Below, piece by piece: positions 33,211 through 46,179 of a stretch of DNA of 64,000 bases; position 1 is the first letter of the stretch; each line of letters opens with the position of its first letter. The DNA comes from Lumnitzera littorea. Its lineage: Eukaryota > Streptophyta > Magnoliopsida > Myrtales > Combretaceae. Under the pieces are notes generated by a model. That model saw nothing but the letters and a program-made list of their open reading frames with translations, was not told the DNA's origin and did not search any database. Made by a program: the position numbers and the translations under genes. The stretch spans positions 70,764,718-70,828,717 of the forward strand of contig JAMXBB010000007.1 in assembly GCA_024138015.1 (NCBI GenBank), given 5' to 3'.

Positions 33211-36200
33211 CATCATTATTTCTTGCTCCATGACTTTTCTTTGGAAGCTATGTTCTTATCCTAGTACTAAACATTTTAGATGTTTTCTTCCTGCAAATAA
33301 AGCAATAGCATTGGTAATTGATGCTTACGTAAGGCGAGTATTTTAATGTAGTACAAGTATCCATCCTTGTTGTAGATGCATTGTTGATCATGAAGAAATG
33401 ATTTATTAGATAATATATATAATGTATATGTCCATATTCTATAAAGGGACTTTAGATAGGATTTATTTCGTAGCAAACCCTTATGATGGGTATACTAATA
33501 TGTATTTAAATATAATATTAATATTATTTTCTATTGTTAACTATACATTGGGTTTGTATGAATAGAAGAATTTACATATGATGAGGGAGGTGATCAATGC
33601 TACAATTGTTTAAACATCATAGTGGCATGAGAGGAAAGTATAATTCACTTACAAGACTAAGGTTTTTTTAGCAAAAAAAGAATCTCAAATATCTAATATC
33701 ACTTAAGTAAAAGTCATATCTAGCATCTAAACTTTACTCATTTTTTGTAATTAATTATCTCAAGTTTAAAAATGTCAATTTGGTACCTAAATTTTATCTT
33801 TTTTTTTTCTTTTTTTTTTGTAAATAACTACCTACATTTATTTATTTTTATAATTAACTATCTAAATTTTACTTTGCATTAATACTTTTTTTTTTTTAGT
33901 CAATTTATGCCTTCTTATAATAGTAGTGCACTTTTACATTTTCTTTTTACCCATGACCATATGAGACAAGGAGGTAAGGAGAGAAGATGATCTTACTAAA
34001 ATGATGTTCAACAGGTTCTATTTTTCATCTACTATTAAAAAACTCCATATATCATTTCCAATTGGACATAATTGTGAAGACATGTAGGAGCTTCAAATGG
34101 GTAAGTTATTGTAGTGCAAGCAAAATAATAGTAGATAAAAGAGTAGGAAAGAGAGATAGGGAACATAAATATTTATGTGGAGCACTCTACATAAACAAAG
34201 CGTAAAAAATTATAGGAGTGAAGCAACAAATTCACTATAAGAAATTGAAATATTTTCAACACAAAGTAGCATGTCTCTGATGTTAAAACCTTCATATAAG
34301 TTTAAAATAGGTCTATAATTAATCTAGGACTTCATATGTTCGTAGTAGACTAAATAAGAAACATTAAGACTATTTCTAGTAGGTCAATTGACCGCTTTTG
34401 GTAGACTATTGAACACAATCTCTAAACTACTCATCATGAGTTACTTTTAACCAGATTTTATAATCTCCAATACGTACTATGCCATAGGCATATCTTGTTT
34501 TGATTCACAATACAAGTAATCCTAAAATTGTTTATAATATGTTCTTAGTTCAAACAACTAGTCATATGCAAGGGACCAACCCATCGATTTTAGTACATTT
34601 TGTCCATTCTTGACTCTTTCAAAGACTTGAAAGTACAAATATTTAGATAAGGAGATATCATAAAAGTCTCAAATTAAGTGTGAAACAATAGCTTCTCCTT
34701 TAACACGCAAAGTGCACACATAATTGCTTAGACTTTAGCATTCACAATCTAATATAGCATTAATCGCTTTGAGGGGGGAAAAAAAAACTAAATCATCAAG
34801 TAAACCAATTATTTTTATGTTAGGCCTACTAAAAGGACCTTTTCTTCTAATTTAGACCGGTGTAATCAAACTTAAATTGACCTCTACAGTGCAACCTAAG
34901 TCAACCTAACCAACCATAAAGTCAGTCTGGTCCAACCTTGGTAGAATTCGATTCCACCTCTTTAACATTTGATGCTCCCATATGTACAAGCCAACTAGTC
35001 GGTAAGGTTTGATAACATTGTTCTAGATGACTCATAAGCTTATGCTTGAGCTATCTAAGCATGGGCATAACCCAACTTCTGGTGTACATAAGCTTCAATG
35101 CTTAAAGTTAGGCACATTAGGCATGTTAGCATAAACATCCCAAGCACTTAAAACACATTCTTTCTTTTTCATCTTGTATAACTAAAAAAGTAATTGAGCA
35201 AACTCTTAGCTTATTGACCATATGCATCAACTTACTCTATAACTTTAGTATTAAGATGTTTATATACAATACAAGTCCTCTAAAAGGCTAGCCATATTGA
35301 AAGTGAATCCAAGATTGAGAAGCATTGCAATATAAAAAAGAAAGGGGAACTAATTGAAGTAATCTCAAAGTTTTACAATCATTGTGTCCATGGTCAATGC
35401 AAGCATTAAATCACCGACATAACTAAATAGAACCTCGAGTAACATCAAGAAAGGTAGGGAAGTACATGTTACTCATCAATAGTAAGAACCTAATAAGTGG
35501 CCCGTTGGTTCAAGGAAAACTTTAGAAAGGACTCCCATCTTCTTACTTGCCCTTCATCCTCCTCTAACATTGACACCTAGTATCGTTGTAGAAAAAAAAA
35601 TAGTAAGACTTTGTTAAACCTTTAAGCACCTTGCTAGTAAATGCAATGTGGAGTTATACCATGTTTAACAACCAAGAGGTAGAACCTTCACTTAATGAAT
35701 TAAACTTGTGCAACATTTTTTATAAAATTAAGTGAATACTTAAAGATATGTTACATAATATGGACCATCAAATGAAGGATTTGAAGGGAAAGGGGAAGGG
35801 AAGAAACAAAGATGGTCACTCCTTTTGGGAACATGGCTTGTTCATTCACTTACAACTTAACCAGAAGTGATGAAGGAGGGCCGAAGAAGGCCGATGACTA
35901 CATGAGGGCAAAGCGAGTTTACAAAGATTGTTATGAACTGACTAAATGGTTGTATTCTCTTGAAATGCTAGCTAAGCTACTAAAAGAAAATAATATTAGT
36001 TCCTTTCAATTGAATTAATAAGCTCTTTTTTGATTGATTTAGGACAATACCCTTTGTCTAAGAACCCATTAAGAGGGCTAGCTAAGCTCTTCTTTGATTG
36101 ATTAAGTCATCATCACATTATGGTTCATCTTAACAATGTAGAGGAAGGGCTTACATTTGTGCAACATTCCAAAAAAGGGCTTAGATTTTTAAAACATGCA

Positions 36201-36878
36201 TTCAAAGGCCTAAGTTTATAAGTTACAATCATTTTCAAGGTCTTCATCCAAACCACATTAGATCCCATTAATGATAGATGGATAGAGGCCCTGAAATACA
36301 TAGGCCCTTAAGCGTACAATAAAAAATCCATGCTTTTTTTTTTCTTTTTCTTTTTCTTTTTGCAAAAACTACATAAATATGAGCCTTCCCTCTACTTATT
36401 TTCCTCATCTAAGACAAACAAGTAATATATATAGTGTATACATATAAGTAAGCAATAGTCTTTGCAACATATTTATAACAATCTACAAACATATATTATA
36501 AAAATGTTAATTTGATAATTTTTAGGTAAGCTTGTTATTATCTTTTATATTGTATGTGTTTTAAACAAAATCCATGGATTGTATAATGATAGCTCTGTTA
36601 TGCCAAAAAAAAAAAAGAAAGAAAGAAAGAAAAAGAAAAAATTGCTTAAATGAACAAGTTGCAAACTTTGCATGATTTAACACAAGATATCACAATAATG
36701 CTTAGTATATTATATTGCATTCTCATAATGTAAAAGATTACAACTCTTTCTTAGAGACACATCATTTCCCATAAATAAGAGATATGAAACTAATGTGTAG
36801 TACATATATAATTAAGCAATAAAATTTACATCAAATCTATGTACTAAAATGTTAATTATGAAAATTTGTGAATAAACC
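33211..36878. other. AT-rich intergenic DNA, no gene supported
   Basis: The region has a second copy of the MITE-like sequence found at 23478-23697 (about 33716-33885) and several T-runs. The sequence AAGCTCTTYTTTGATTGATTA occurs twice (about 36020 and 36087). The 68-codon plus-strand frame at 35812-36018 is less biased than its neighbours but matches nothing I recognise and lacks a promoter or splice context, so it is not called as a gene. Confidence 0.5.
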
Positions 36879-37393
36879 TGTTGATAGGGCCTTTTGGGAC
36901 ATAGGCTCCTAAAGCTCATCTCGAACTCCTTAAGCTTACTTCTTATGATAGACCACCTTCGGCCCAAGCCCAAAATGTAGCCTACCATAGTATGGCAAGC
37001 CTCCAACGGCTAAAAACCTTCGAATAAGGCCAATAGACTAAGTCAATAACCACTTCCTACTTATTTGGACCATGTCGGACACCATAATCCCACTCTTCAG
37101 TACTTGTAGAAGTGACTCTACCTACTAACTGCTCTCCAACTAACGACACCACTCCTTTGTAAATACAAAATTATTGCCCAACAGTAAACTACTTGATACT
37201 TTACGCATTTAAGCCTGCTAATTGCTTTCAAGCTCTCATACTTTACAAATAGTCACAACTGACTTAAACATTAGAGTAGTCATACTGAACAACCCCTCGG
37301 TATTCCTTAACTATGCTCTCTTTTGTAGGCCTCACCACTCATGCGAAGTCTAATTCCTCTTTAATCAATATCGACAAGATTTTTAAGATGACA
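36879..37393 (+). repeat. 5' LTR of element F
   Basis: 515 bp, starting TGTTGATAGGGCC and ending GATGACA. Direct repeat of 49971-50484. The TATA region reads TGTAAATA here, against TATAAATA in the 3' copy. Confidence 0.92.
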
Positions 37394-37395
37394 TT

Positions 37396-37413
37396 TGGTG
37401 TTATATGTAGGAA
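37396..37413 (+). other. Primer-binding site of element F (deaminated)
   Basis: TGGTGTTATATGTAGGAA lies 2 bp after the 5' LTR. The common Tat-lineage site is TGGCGCCGTCTGTGGGAA, so the changes are mostly C to T and G to A. Position and pattern support the call. Confidence 0.75.
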
Positions 37414-37471
37414 ATTTGATCCTAATTCCTACTTAAACACACTAAACACTAAACACTTTCCCCAATAAACC

Positions 37472-38965
37472 ATGGCTTGTATTAACGACCCTAATAACCA
37501 TCAATTAGTAAATAGCCAACCCTCTAAGAAATAGCCCCTTCCAAGGGAAACACTGGAGGAGTGCTTAGCAGAAGAATATGCTACCCAGAAGAGGTTGCTC
37601 TGTGCTTACCTTAAAGAAGTTGAGAGGCGTAGCATATAGACTCACCTTCCTGAAGCTTTTAATGCACGTACTAGGTAGAATAACCACCATCACCACCAAT
37701 AGCAATTGAATGGTAAGGATCAACAACCTGATCCCTTGATGCAATAGTAGGTAGCTCAGCCTGCGGCCGCCTGCGACCAAGCCCTGGCAAGAAATGAGCA
37801 AGTAGCCAATACCTAAGGAGTACCAGCGCACTTTATAACTCATCAAGCTCATCCAATCGATGATGCTGACCTCAATGAGCTCTGTGCGATCGTGAGAAGG
37901 CTCTCTAAGTAACAAGGGAGCAAAGCAACTGGCGACACTGGATTGGTCTCCAACAACAAAACCCCCTTCATTAGAGGTATCCTAGACGAAGTGTTGCCCC
38001 TTGAGAGTAAGCTTCTAACCCTAAACTAATACATTGGTATGGGTGACCCTGATGATCACCTCCTCCACTTTTGCACCCTCATGAACCTCCATGGTCATGG
38101 GGATATCATAATGTACAAGGCTTTCCCAAGTATTATGAGGAAAGTAACTTAGACATGGTTTAACCACTTGCTCGACAATTCCATCAGCTCCTTTAATGAG
38201 CTAGCATTGAAATTAACCCTCCACTTTAAGGTTAGCGAGCCCCCGTCCAAGGATACATCATCCTTGTACTTGATTAGGCAATGTGATGGTGAAACTCTGA
38301 AAGAATTTGTGGCTCAATTCAACAATGTCATAGTCAAGATCCCTTAGCTAGATGAGGGAGTTGTTGTACATGCTGTTTAGCTTGGTATCTGACCTTCAAG
38401 AGATTTCTTCTAATCGCTTGTGTAGAGTAAGTTGAAGACCCTAACCAATTTCTAGAATAAGGCCTAGAAATACATGGACCAAGAGGACAATAATTGCATA
38501 AGGTGTAATGTTGACTGAGATAGGTTAAGTAGAAAACAGGACATGGAGAGATTGTCTATTAAAGATTGTCTTGGTGACAAGGCACTAAGCATATTAGAGG
38601 GGGAGGGTTTAAGTAAGAAAAAGTGCTAAGTTGATCGAGACTCACTCCCCTTCCTATCTACATGCAGCATACTCCTTTAAGTAGACCCATTACCTAAGTC
38701 TACTCCTAGGTAAAGCACGGGAACTTACGGTAGAGACCATCTAAGATAAAGGGGAACCCCAATCGTTGGAACTCAAATAAATATTGCCAGTTCTACAGTG
38801 ACTTTGGCCACAACACCAATGAATGTTTCTAATTGAAGAACGCAATTGAATATGCCTTTTAGTGAGGCTTCTTTAGTGAATATGTAGCCTAATCGAGGAA
38901 TGATGACCATTTTGATGATGATGAGGATAGGGCACCTTGGAGGCAGTAGACCAAGGGTGCTCGAG
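37472..38965 (+). pseudogene. Gag pseudogene of element F
   Basis: An ATG 58 bp after the PBS opens the gag frame. The central retrotransposon gag domain is clear at about 37960-38350: PFIRGILDEVLPLESKLLTL, then DPDDHLLHFCTLMNLHGHGD, WFNHLLDNSISSFNELALK and QFNNVIVKIP. It corresponds position by position to Tat-type Gag ('P.....Y.G..DP.DHL..F', 'TWF..L...SI.SF..L', 'F...FN'). A Cys/His segment near 38785-38835 (C-x-F-Y-S-D-F-G-H-N-T-N-E-C) is the decayed zinc finger. Stops replace several Trp, Gln and Arg codons. The frame is cut at 38965 by the inverted LTR. Confidence 0.85.
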
Positions 38966-41900
38966 TGTCACGCCTTGAAGCGACATAGCAATCTCACCAT
39001 AAAAACCATTCTAGGATAGAAGTTGACCTTACAACCACTGAAGTTGACCTTTGTAAATAGTTTACAAATTAAATAAGTTATTTATCTAAGAAAGCATGAA
39101 AAATATATACTAGGATTTAAATATTACAATTAATGTTTATAAGATTTCATTGCACTATATTACCTAAGGAATACTTTATTTGAAAATGAAAGATTCTAAA
39201 GTAAGAATTAAGACCTTAGAGATATATCTGCTCTTCATATTTATTTCCTCATTCCCTAAGATCCAATAGATGCTAGTTTCAAGGTAATTATAAGGTTGTT
39301 TCCTAATTAGCACTTATGATAACATCTATAGGGACGTGAGCAACCAATCACTTAGTAAGTTAAGATAGAGACTTAAAACTATACATCAAGCATAAATAGA
39401 GTTATTAACCAATTATTAACCAATTATTTTAATGCAACACGATAAGCAAATACTATCATACGATGTTATTTGGTTTATCATGAGATTAGAGAAATTATAC
39501 CCTCTTTAATCGAGGTTGAGGAGTTTAGCACACACTTCAACAGCTCATGACTAAACCTAGGTTTGTACAATGGAGACACCGCTCCTTCTATACCTACCTT
39601 CAAACCATTGACTTTATCATTGCCGTGATCTCCTCTCCTGTTACTTAGATCAACTAAAGATAAACAAGGGGCCAATTATACTATCTAATATTATCCCTTT
39701 CAAAAGGGTTAATCTTTGGCCAAAGAACCCTAAACATTTCCCTTAATAAGTTGCTATGCAGGTCCATTTTAGCCTTACAAATCATATATTTAATTAGGTC
39801 TAGTTTAAGGTATTCAATTATTTCACACAAATTTCAGTGCAAAACATTAAACCTGAATCATACTATCAAACCCAAAAACACGCACATACAAGCATACATA
39901 TAGTCAAGTATCTAATAAATACAATTAAGTATAATCTCAAACCTTCAAGTACTATAAAAAAATACTCTAAAATACAATAACATAATAATCCCAACTTACT
40001 TAGACTTCCTGCTTGCTCACTTAAGGTACAACTCGTGACAAGCTTTCACCGATAATCTCTATAATACAAAGGTTGCTTTAGTTCTCATATAATTACTATA
40101 GATAAGTTTTATTCTATAATTTAGATTATGATTATCTTTAGTTTAGGGTCTTACTATATTTAGTGATTCAGGTCTAAATCTCTTAGGATTGCTTCTCTTG
40201 CTCAATCAAGTTTTGAATTTACTTCTTATTCTAATTTTGATTCAACTTTTGAATTAAGTTTTAGTTTACTTTTTTATTATCCTTTATTTATAAGTCTTTT
40301 AAATGCATTTTGACCTTTTCTTACTGTTTATTTGATGAGTATAATCTTTGGTTTAGGTTTTTAACTTACTATCTAATATACTTATATTAACCCTAATTTT
40401 GATTATGCTTTTGAATCAAATTTTAATCCAAGAATGATCTACATTTTAACGTAACCACTTATATATATGTACATATATACATATACATACATATAAGCTT
40501 TAAATCATTAGGTTTTTTTTTTTTTTAGTTTAAAATTATATTTTTACTCAATTATTCAAGATCTATATCTCCTTTAATCGAGCTAGGTCCTAAATTAGTT
40601 TCTAATTCAATTTCTGAATTAAGTTTTGTTTTAGCTTCTTATTACTATTTTCATTTGTAAACCTTATGAATTCCTCTCGGACTAATATGTGAAATCCATC
40701 TAACTATACTTAGATATTCTAAATCTCCGCTTTAGCTCCTAACCAATATTTCAATCAGTACGATACACTATATTCTTAATTTAATTACCGAATTAGCTCC
40801 CGATGTGAGAATAACTTATATTTTCCAACTAATTTCTTAAATTCATAGGCTATATCAGATTTATATAATATGCATAATATCATAATATTATCAATTTTAA
40901 CTCAATATTTTCTACTCATTACTTAATATGTACCTAATATGCACATCTAGCATTCCCAACATTTCAAATATCATCTTTCATCACCAACTAATATTGCAAA
41001 ATGTCTAAATACATCCTACATCAAAATTTGTACCAATTTAACCCTAAATCATAAGATTAACTTAAATATGCCCTTTTTACCTATTATTTATTACATATTA
41101 TGCATAATACATACAACTAACACTTTAAATCCCACAAATACCATCCTACATTAGTAACTATCACCTAAAGAGATCTAATTATATAATAAATCATAATTTT
41201 CACCAAATTAACATTTAATTACAAAATTAAGCCTAAATATTACCTTTTATATATAATTTTATGGCCTAAAAATTAAATAAAATTTTAGAAAAATAATTTT
41301 CAGAAAAAATATTTATAGCATTGTTATATATATCTTATATAGTCTTCACAAAAATTTTAAGGTAAAAACTATATCATTAAAGTTAATTAAATTGAAATTG
41401 AAAACTAACTTGGGTTTAGTAATTTCTTAAGAGCAATATATCCTGAGGCTTAATTTTAGGAGATTTATAATTTTTCTAAATCTACATACAAAATATTCTA
41501 AAATACCAAATTTCATAATTTTTCATACATATTTGATATTTTTAATAAATTAAACAAATTTAGAAGGGAAATCAAAACTCAACGATTGAAAAGCTTCCGA
41601 GCACCAGTGTGACTCCATCCTTGTTGACACCACTAGGTAGTGGATTTGCTATCAGGTGGTGGTGGTTGTCCCTCTCTAGGTGATTATTAGGTATGTGTTC
41701 TCCTTATATTTCCTAATTGCACCATAATTTGTTAATTTTTAGTAAAAATATTCTTCTCTCTCTTCCTAATTTCTTTCTAATTTTCTAGACTCACAACTAA
41801 CCAAAATGATTTGTAGATGAGAGTTTCTAAATTTATAGTAGTGTTAGGGTTTTCCTTTAATTTTCCAAGTGCCACATGCCCTTTATCTCTTCTTTTTTTA

Positions 41901-42437
41901 CTTTCTAATTGTCTTAATATTATTAATTGTTATTTTTTCTTTAATTCCCAGCTTGTCACACCTCATTTCTAGAAATTTTCACACATTTTCATATTTTTCT
42001 TGATTTCTCAATTTTTTATGAATTTTCTTTAATTAATGAGTATTATTTTAATATATTTTGGGTATTTTAAGTAATTTCGCATATTTTTACCTACATATAC
42101 CTACATATATAGTACATATAAATACTCGTAAATATTATTTATTTTATTTTATAGTTTTTAATGTACATATAATTTATCTCTATCAATTTATTAGTTATCG
42201 AAACTCGTTTTATATATTTCCAATAAATAACGGATAATATATATATAACTTAATATTATAATATTTAATTATTTATTTTCCTAAATCTAAACTCACGGGG
42301 TTAGTTTTACTGATATTCCTAATTTTATTATAAAATTTAGGCATGATCGAATAATTTATGCGATCACCTTAAATTTTATAAACTATTTTCGAACCAACTG
42401 ATCGTAAGTTGATCACCAATTTTTATAAGACCTTACA
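38966..42437 (-). mobile_element. Long solo LTR (3.47 kb) inserted in element F, opposite orientation
   Basis: On the plus strand it begins TGTCACGCCTTG and ends AAGACCTTACA, the inverse of the ends of the solo LTR at 15924-18678 (TGTAAGCTC...GGCGTGACA). Interior blocks match that LTR in reverse complement, including TTATGAATTTTCTTTAATTA and AATTTCGCATATTTTTAC near 41990-42090. A minus-strand TATAAATT lies at 41830-41837. Coding sequence of element F stops at its left edge and resumes at its right edge. The flanks TCGAG and TCAAT do not match as a duplication, so either mutation or recombination altered one side. Confidence 0.8.
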
Positions 42438-44420
42438 TCAATCTGAGTAGAATAATGACCATCGCAACAACCGCATCCCCAATAGCATCATCAACATAAT
42501 TGTTGGGGGACCACACATAAGGAGCCAACCGAGCACTAATAGCTCAATTAACACCCCGTCCAAAGTGTTGGTAGTGAAGGAGAAGAGACAAAAGTTACAC
42601 ACTTCGATCTCTTTCTCTAATGAAGATTTGGAAGGGAAAGACACCCCCCACTACAATGCCCTGATCATAAGGGTAAAGATTATGACCTTCGAGGCCCTCA
42701 AGATTATGGTAAACATTGATGGCTCTATTAACATCCTCTTTCTCCATACATATGAGAGAATAAGGACTAAACTACCAGTCAAGATAAAGACATACCACCA
42801 TAATCTCATTAGCTTCAATGGGAGCATTGTCCAAGCTAAGGGAATCATCACACTCAATATGGAACTTGGTGATGACTACAATATTGCATGGCAACTAGTG
42901 GAGTTCGTCATCATCGATTACCCATCCCCCCATAACGATTTCTTAAGAAGACAAAGTTTGAATGTATTTAGGGTCATCACATACTCCCTTCACTTAAAGG
43001 CTAAATTCTTGACTCTAACTAAGGTAGGAATATGCAGATGTGATTATAAGCTCTCTCGAGAGCTCTATATTAAGGATGCTAAAGCCGACAAAGTCTTCTC
43101 CCTAGAGATCAACCCATAAGAGAAACCGGTTGAGAGAGGTGAGCCAGGTGAAAAAATTAAAGAAGTTTAGATTAGCCCCTCTCCTGAACAAACCACTAAG
43201 GTCAGGATTGAGACTCATTCTAAAGTGAAGGAACAAATAGTTACCCTCCTATGGACCACTTTGGATAAGTTTGCATGGTCAGCATTAGACATGCTTAGGA
43301 TCTCTCCTGACCTAATAACCCATAGCCTCAATATAGACTCTACTACATGGCCCGTCAAGTAGAAGAAGTAGCACTTTGCCATGGAAAAGTAGCCTATGAT
43401 CAAGGAAGAAATATAGAAGCAACTGAAGGCTGGCTTCTTAAGCGAAGAGAAGTACCCAACTTAGCTAGCAAATGTGATGCTAGTTAATAAAAAGTTTGGG
43501 AAGTGGCATATGTGTGTCAATTATATTAACCTCAACAAAGCTTGCCCGAAAAACTACTTTTCTCTCCCCAAGATTGACTAGTTGGATAATTCCACTTCGA
43601 GATATGCTTTGTTAAGCTTCATCAACACCTTCTTGAGTTGCAACCAGATAAAGATGGACTTAAAGGATGAAGTCCACTTCTCCTTCGTCATCGACTTTGA
43701 TACGTATTGCTATGTAGTCATGCCCTTCGACCTAAAAAATGACAAGACAACATATCAATGCATGGTAACAAAGCTGTTCAAGACCTAAATCGAGTACAAC
43801 ATGGAAGTGCACGTTGAGGACATGATTGTCAAGAGCAAAATGTCAGCCGATCATGTTAAGGACCTCTAAGAAGCTTTTAACCAAATGAGAAATCATGACA
43901 TAAAGTTGAACCCCCAAAATGTGTCTTTAGGGTCGGTTCGGGCAAATTTCTAGGCTTCTTAGTCACCCAAAGGAGTATCGAAGCTAACCTTGAAAAGATA
44001 CATGCCATTAAGGATATGAAGCCCCTTACTTCGGTCTAAGATGTGCAAAAGCTCACCAACATGGTAGTCACGTTGAGCAAGTTTGTCTCCAAGAGCACGA
44101 ATAAATGCTTTGAGGTCTTCAAAATCCTCAAAAATCCCAAGAGTTTTGAATGGACTCGAGAGTGCATGGCAACCTTCTAGTAGCTGCAAGACTTCCTTAC
44201 ACACCATCCTATCTTCTCCAAGCTTATCTTAAGGGATGACCTATTTCTACACTTGGCCATAAATAACCAAACACTCTCTTCTATATTGGTTAAAGTAGAG
44301 GGGAGAGAGCATATGCTCGTATACTACGTTAGCTACATACTCCATAGGCTTGAGGTCAGGTATCCCAAGTAGAGAAGTTCGCCCTGGCTATTGTTATCTC
44401 AATACACTTCTTTTTCATGT
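42438..44420 (+). pseudogene. Protease-RT-RNase H pseudogene of element F
   Basis: The reading starts INIIVGGPH, the usual opening of Tat-type protease. Then come ISFSNEDLEGKDTPHYNALI and a retropepsin core VNIDGSINILF, where the catalytic Asp of 'VDSGSSADILF' is Asn. This part is open for 184 codons (42565-43119). RT follows after stops: MCVNYINLNKACPKNYFSLP (about 43510-43570), QIKMDLKDE, FVIDFDTYCYVVMPFDLKN and HVEDM at 43810-43824 (for YVDDM; one catalytic Asp is Glu). RNase H remnants include LFLHLAINNQTLSSILVKVE and YYVSYILHRLEVRYPK near 44240-44370. No integrase was seen. The enzyme is inactive. Confidence 0.9.
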
Positions 44421-44659
44421 AAAGGAAATGTGCAAATGATTATTTATCCAATGGTTTGGATGCCATGTCAAGAGAGGTATCTTCTTAACATCTAAGAGTC
44501 ATATGTGCTTCTATTTGCTCGGAAGCTGGTCCATTGATGGTGATTAGGAAGATTGGCTTTGGACCAAAGTAGGGGCCAAAAGTTGTTGACTGAGGTCAGT
44601 AGGATCATCACCTTGACCCTAATCACCTTAGGAAGCACCCATAGGGATGACCTAATTTG

Positions 44660-46084
44660 CTTAAACTATATATATATATATAATTAAATCACGAATACTC
44701 CAGCAAGTATACTAAGTTGGAATCAAGTAATATAAAGTGAGTAAGTTTATCGATCCCTCGAGGACTAAGAAATTACTAATCCTATGCTAGTTCTTATCAA
44801 TATTTAGGCAATCAAAATTGAATTGTGAATTAACTAATTTCTAATTACCCTAAAGTTGTCAAACAGATAAGTACGAGAATATATCTAAAACAAAGCAATC
44901 AATTGAGAATGTGGGAAAAAACAAAATCTACCCTAGTTTAACAAATTAAATTGTTATCATGTTATATAGATTAATAGTTATATGGTCATTCAAGTAAAAT
45001 TATTATACCTTAAAACTTAAGGACTTAACCCCTAATTAATCAATCAACTTCCGTATCTCCAATTAATAGTGAACTCTAAGTTATAATCATACATCTCCTA
45101 ATGCTATGATCATCTAATGTCCTAAATCAATTATCCCTAATGTCTTAGTGAATAATTAACTCAAAACATCGCATTAATCCCTATATAATTTTTAATTAAT
45201 CTAATTAACGCCACTCCGGCATTAGTTAATCAGTTTAATCAAGAATTTCTAACAAACCTTATATTAACTCCCATATCAATAGTGTTTCTAACAATTATAA
45301 TCAATTAGATAATTATAATCAGAATAATAAAAATTGCAATCATGAATCATCTATATATCTATTAACCTTATAAGATGAATACAATTCTCATCTTAGCTAC
45401 CTATGGTTTCATCAATTCCTACAAACAAAACTTAGCTAGCCATAGAAATTAAAACAAAAGCACATATAATAATTAAATTTTCAAAGAAGTTCATAATTAA
45501 AAGTAAGAATAAATTATGGAATTGCGTAAACATAAATAGAATAAAGATCACTAATTTTGTAATTGTAATGAGTAAACTTCAATTGCAAACTCAAAGGTTG
45601 ATCTCCATAGCAAAAGTGAAGTCTTCTCAACGATCCAAGAAATTCTAAGAAAAACTCTTCTAAAATAAAACCTAATTGCTTCTAAGACACTTAAACTCTA
45701 AAGAAGATGAAAAAGTTCTTCTAAACTATGAATCACATGTCTATTTACAGAGAAAACTAGGGTTTGCTTTCGAATAGATTTTTTCTTTATGAAGACTGGC
45801 GATGTAGACTCTAAGGCCAACAATGTAGAATGTAGGCTGCCGATGTAAATTATAGGCCGGCCCAAGGTCGGTTACCTTGAATTCCAACGTGTTGTGGCTC
45901 GATTCAAGCTTCGTTCGTTTCTGTAAAACTTCTCTAAATTGACCATATTTCCACCTTGAATCCTCTAAGACCTGAAATGTCTAAATGAAAATACTAAAGT
46001 ATTAATTCTTAATGATTTCTATAAAATCAATAATAATTCTACATAATTCACACATTAAAACATGAGTAAAATATGCCTTTATCA
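44660..46084 (-). mobile_element. Probable solo LTR inserted in element F
   Basis: The segment interrupts the F coding context and differs in composition. On the minus strand it starts TGATAAAGGCATATTTTAC (46084 downward), a form common for plant LTR starts. It ends with a block reading CTCGAGGGATCGATAAACT...ACTTGATTCCAACTTAG...TACTTGCTGGAGTATTCG, which I know as the 3' end of plant LTRs just before a PBS. No PBS or internal region follows. An (AT)n run obscures the left boundary, and no target duplication could be fixed. The lineage is not assigned. Confidence 0.5.
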
Positions 46085-46179
46085 TAACCTCCTACTAAGC
46101 TACCAAGATAAAAGTAGATATGGAAGCGTATTGTTCATACCTAGCAATAGAAGGGGAATCTTAGACCTCGGTAACTGCT

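Noticed and set aside
35812..36018. 68-codon plus-strand frame of fairly even composition
   Set aside because: It is unrecognised, has no promoter, splice or family evidence and is surrounded by repeats, so it is noted only.
41953..41961. TGTCACACC at 41953 as the start of a separate LTR inside the inverted LTR
   Set aside because: The surrounding sequence has a collinear counterpart inside the homologous LTR at about 16180-16215, so it is internal.
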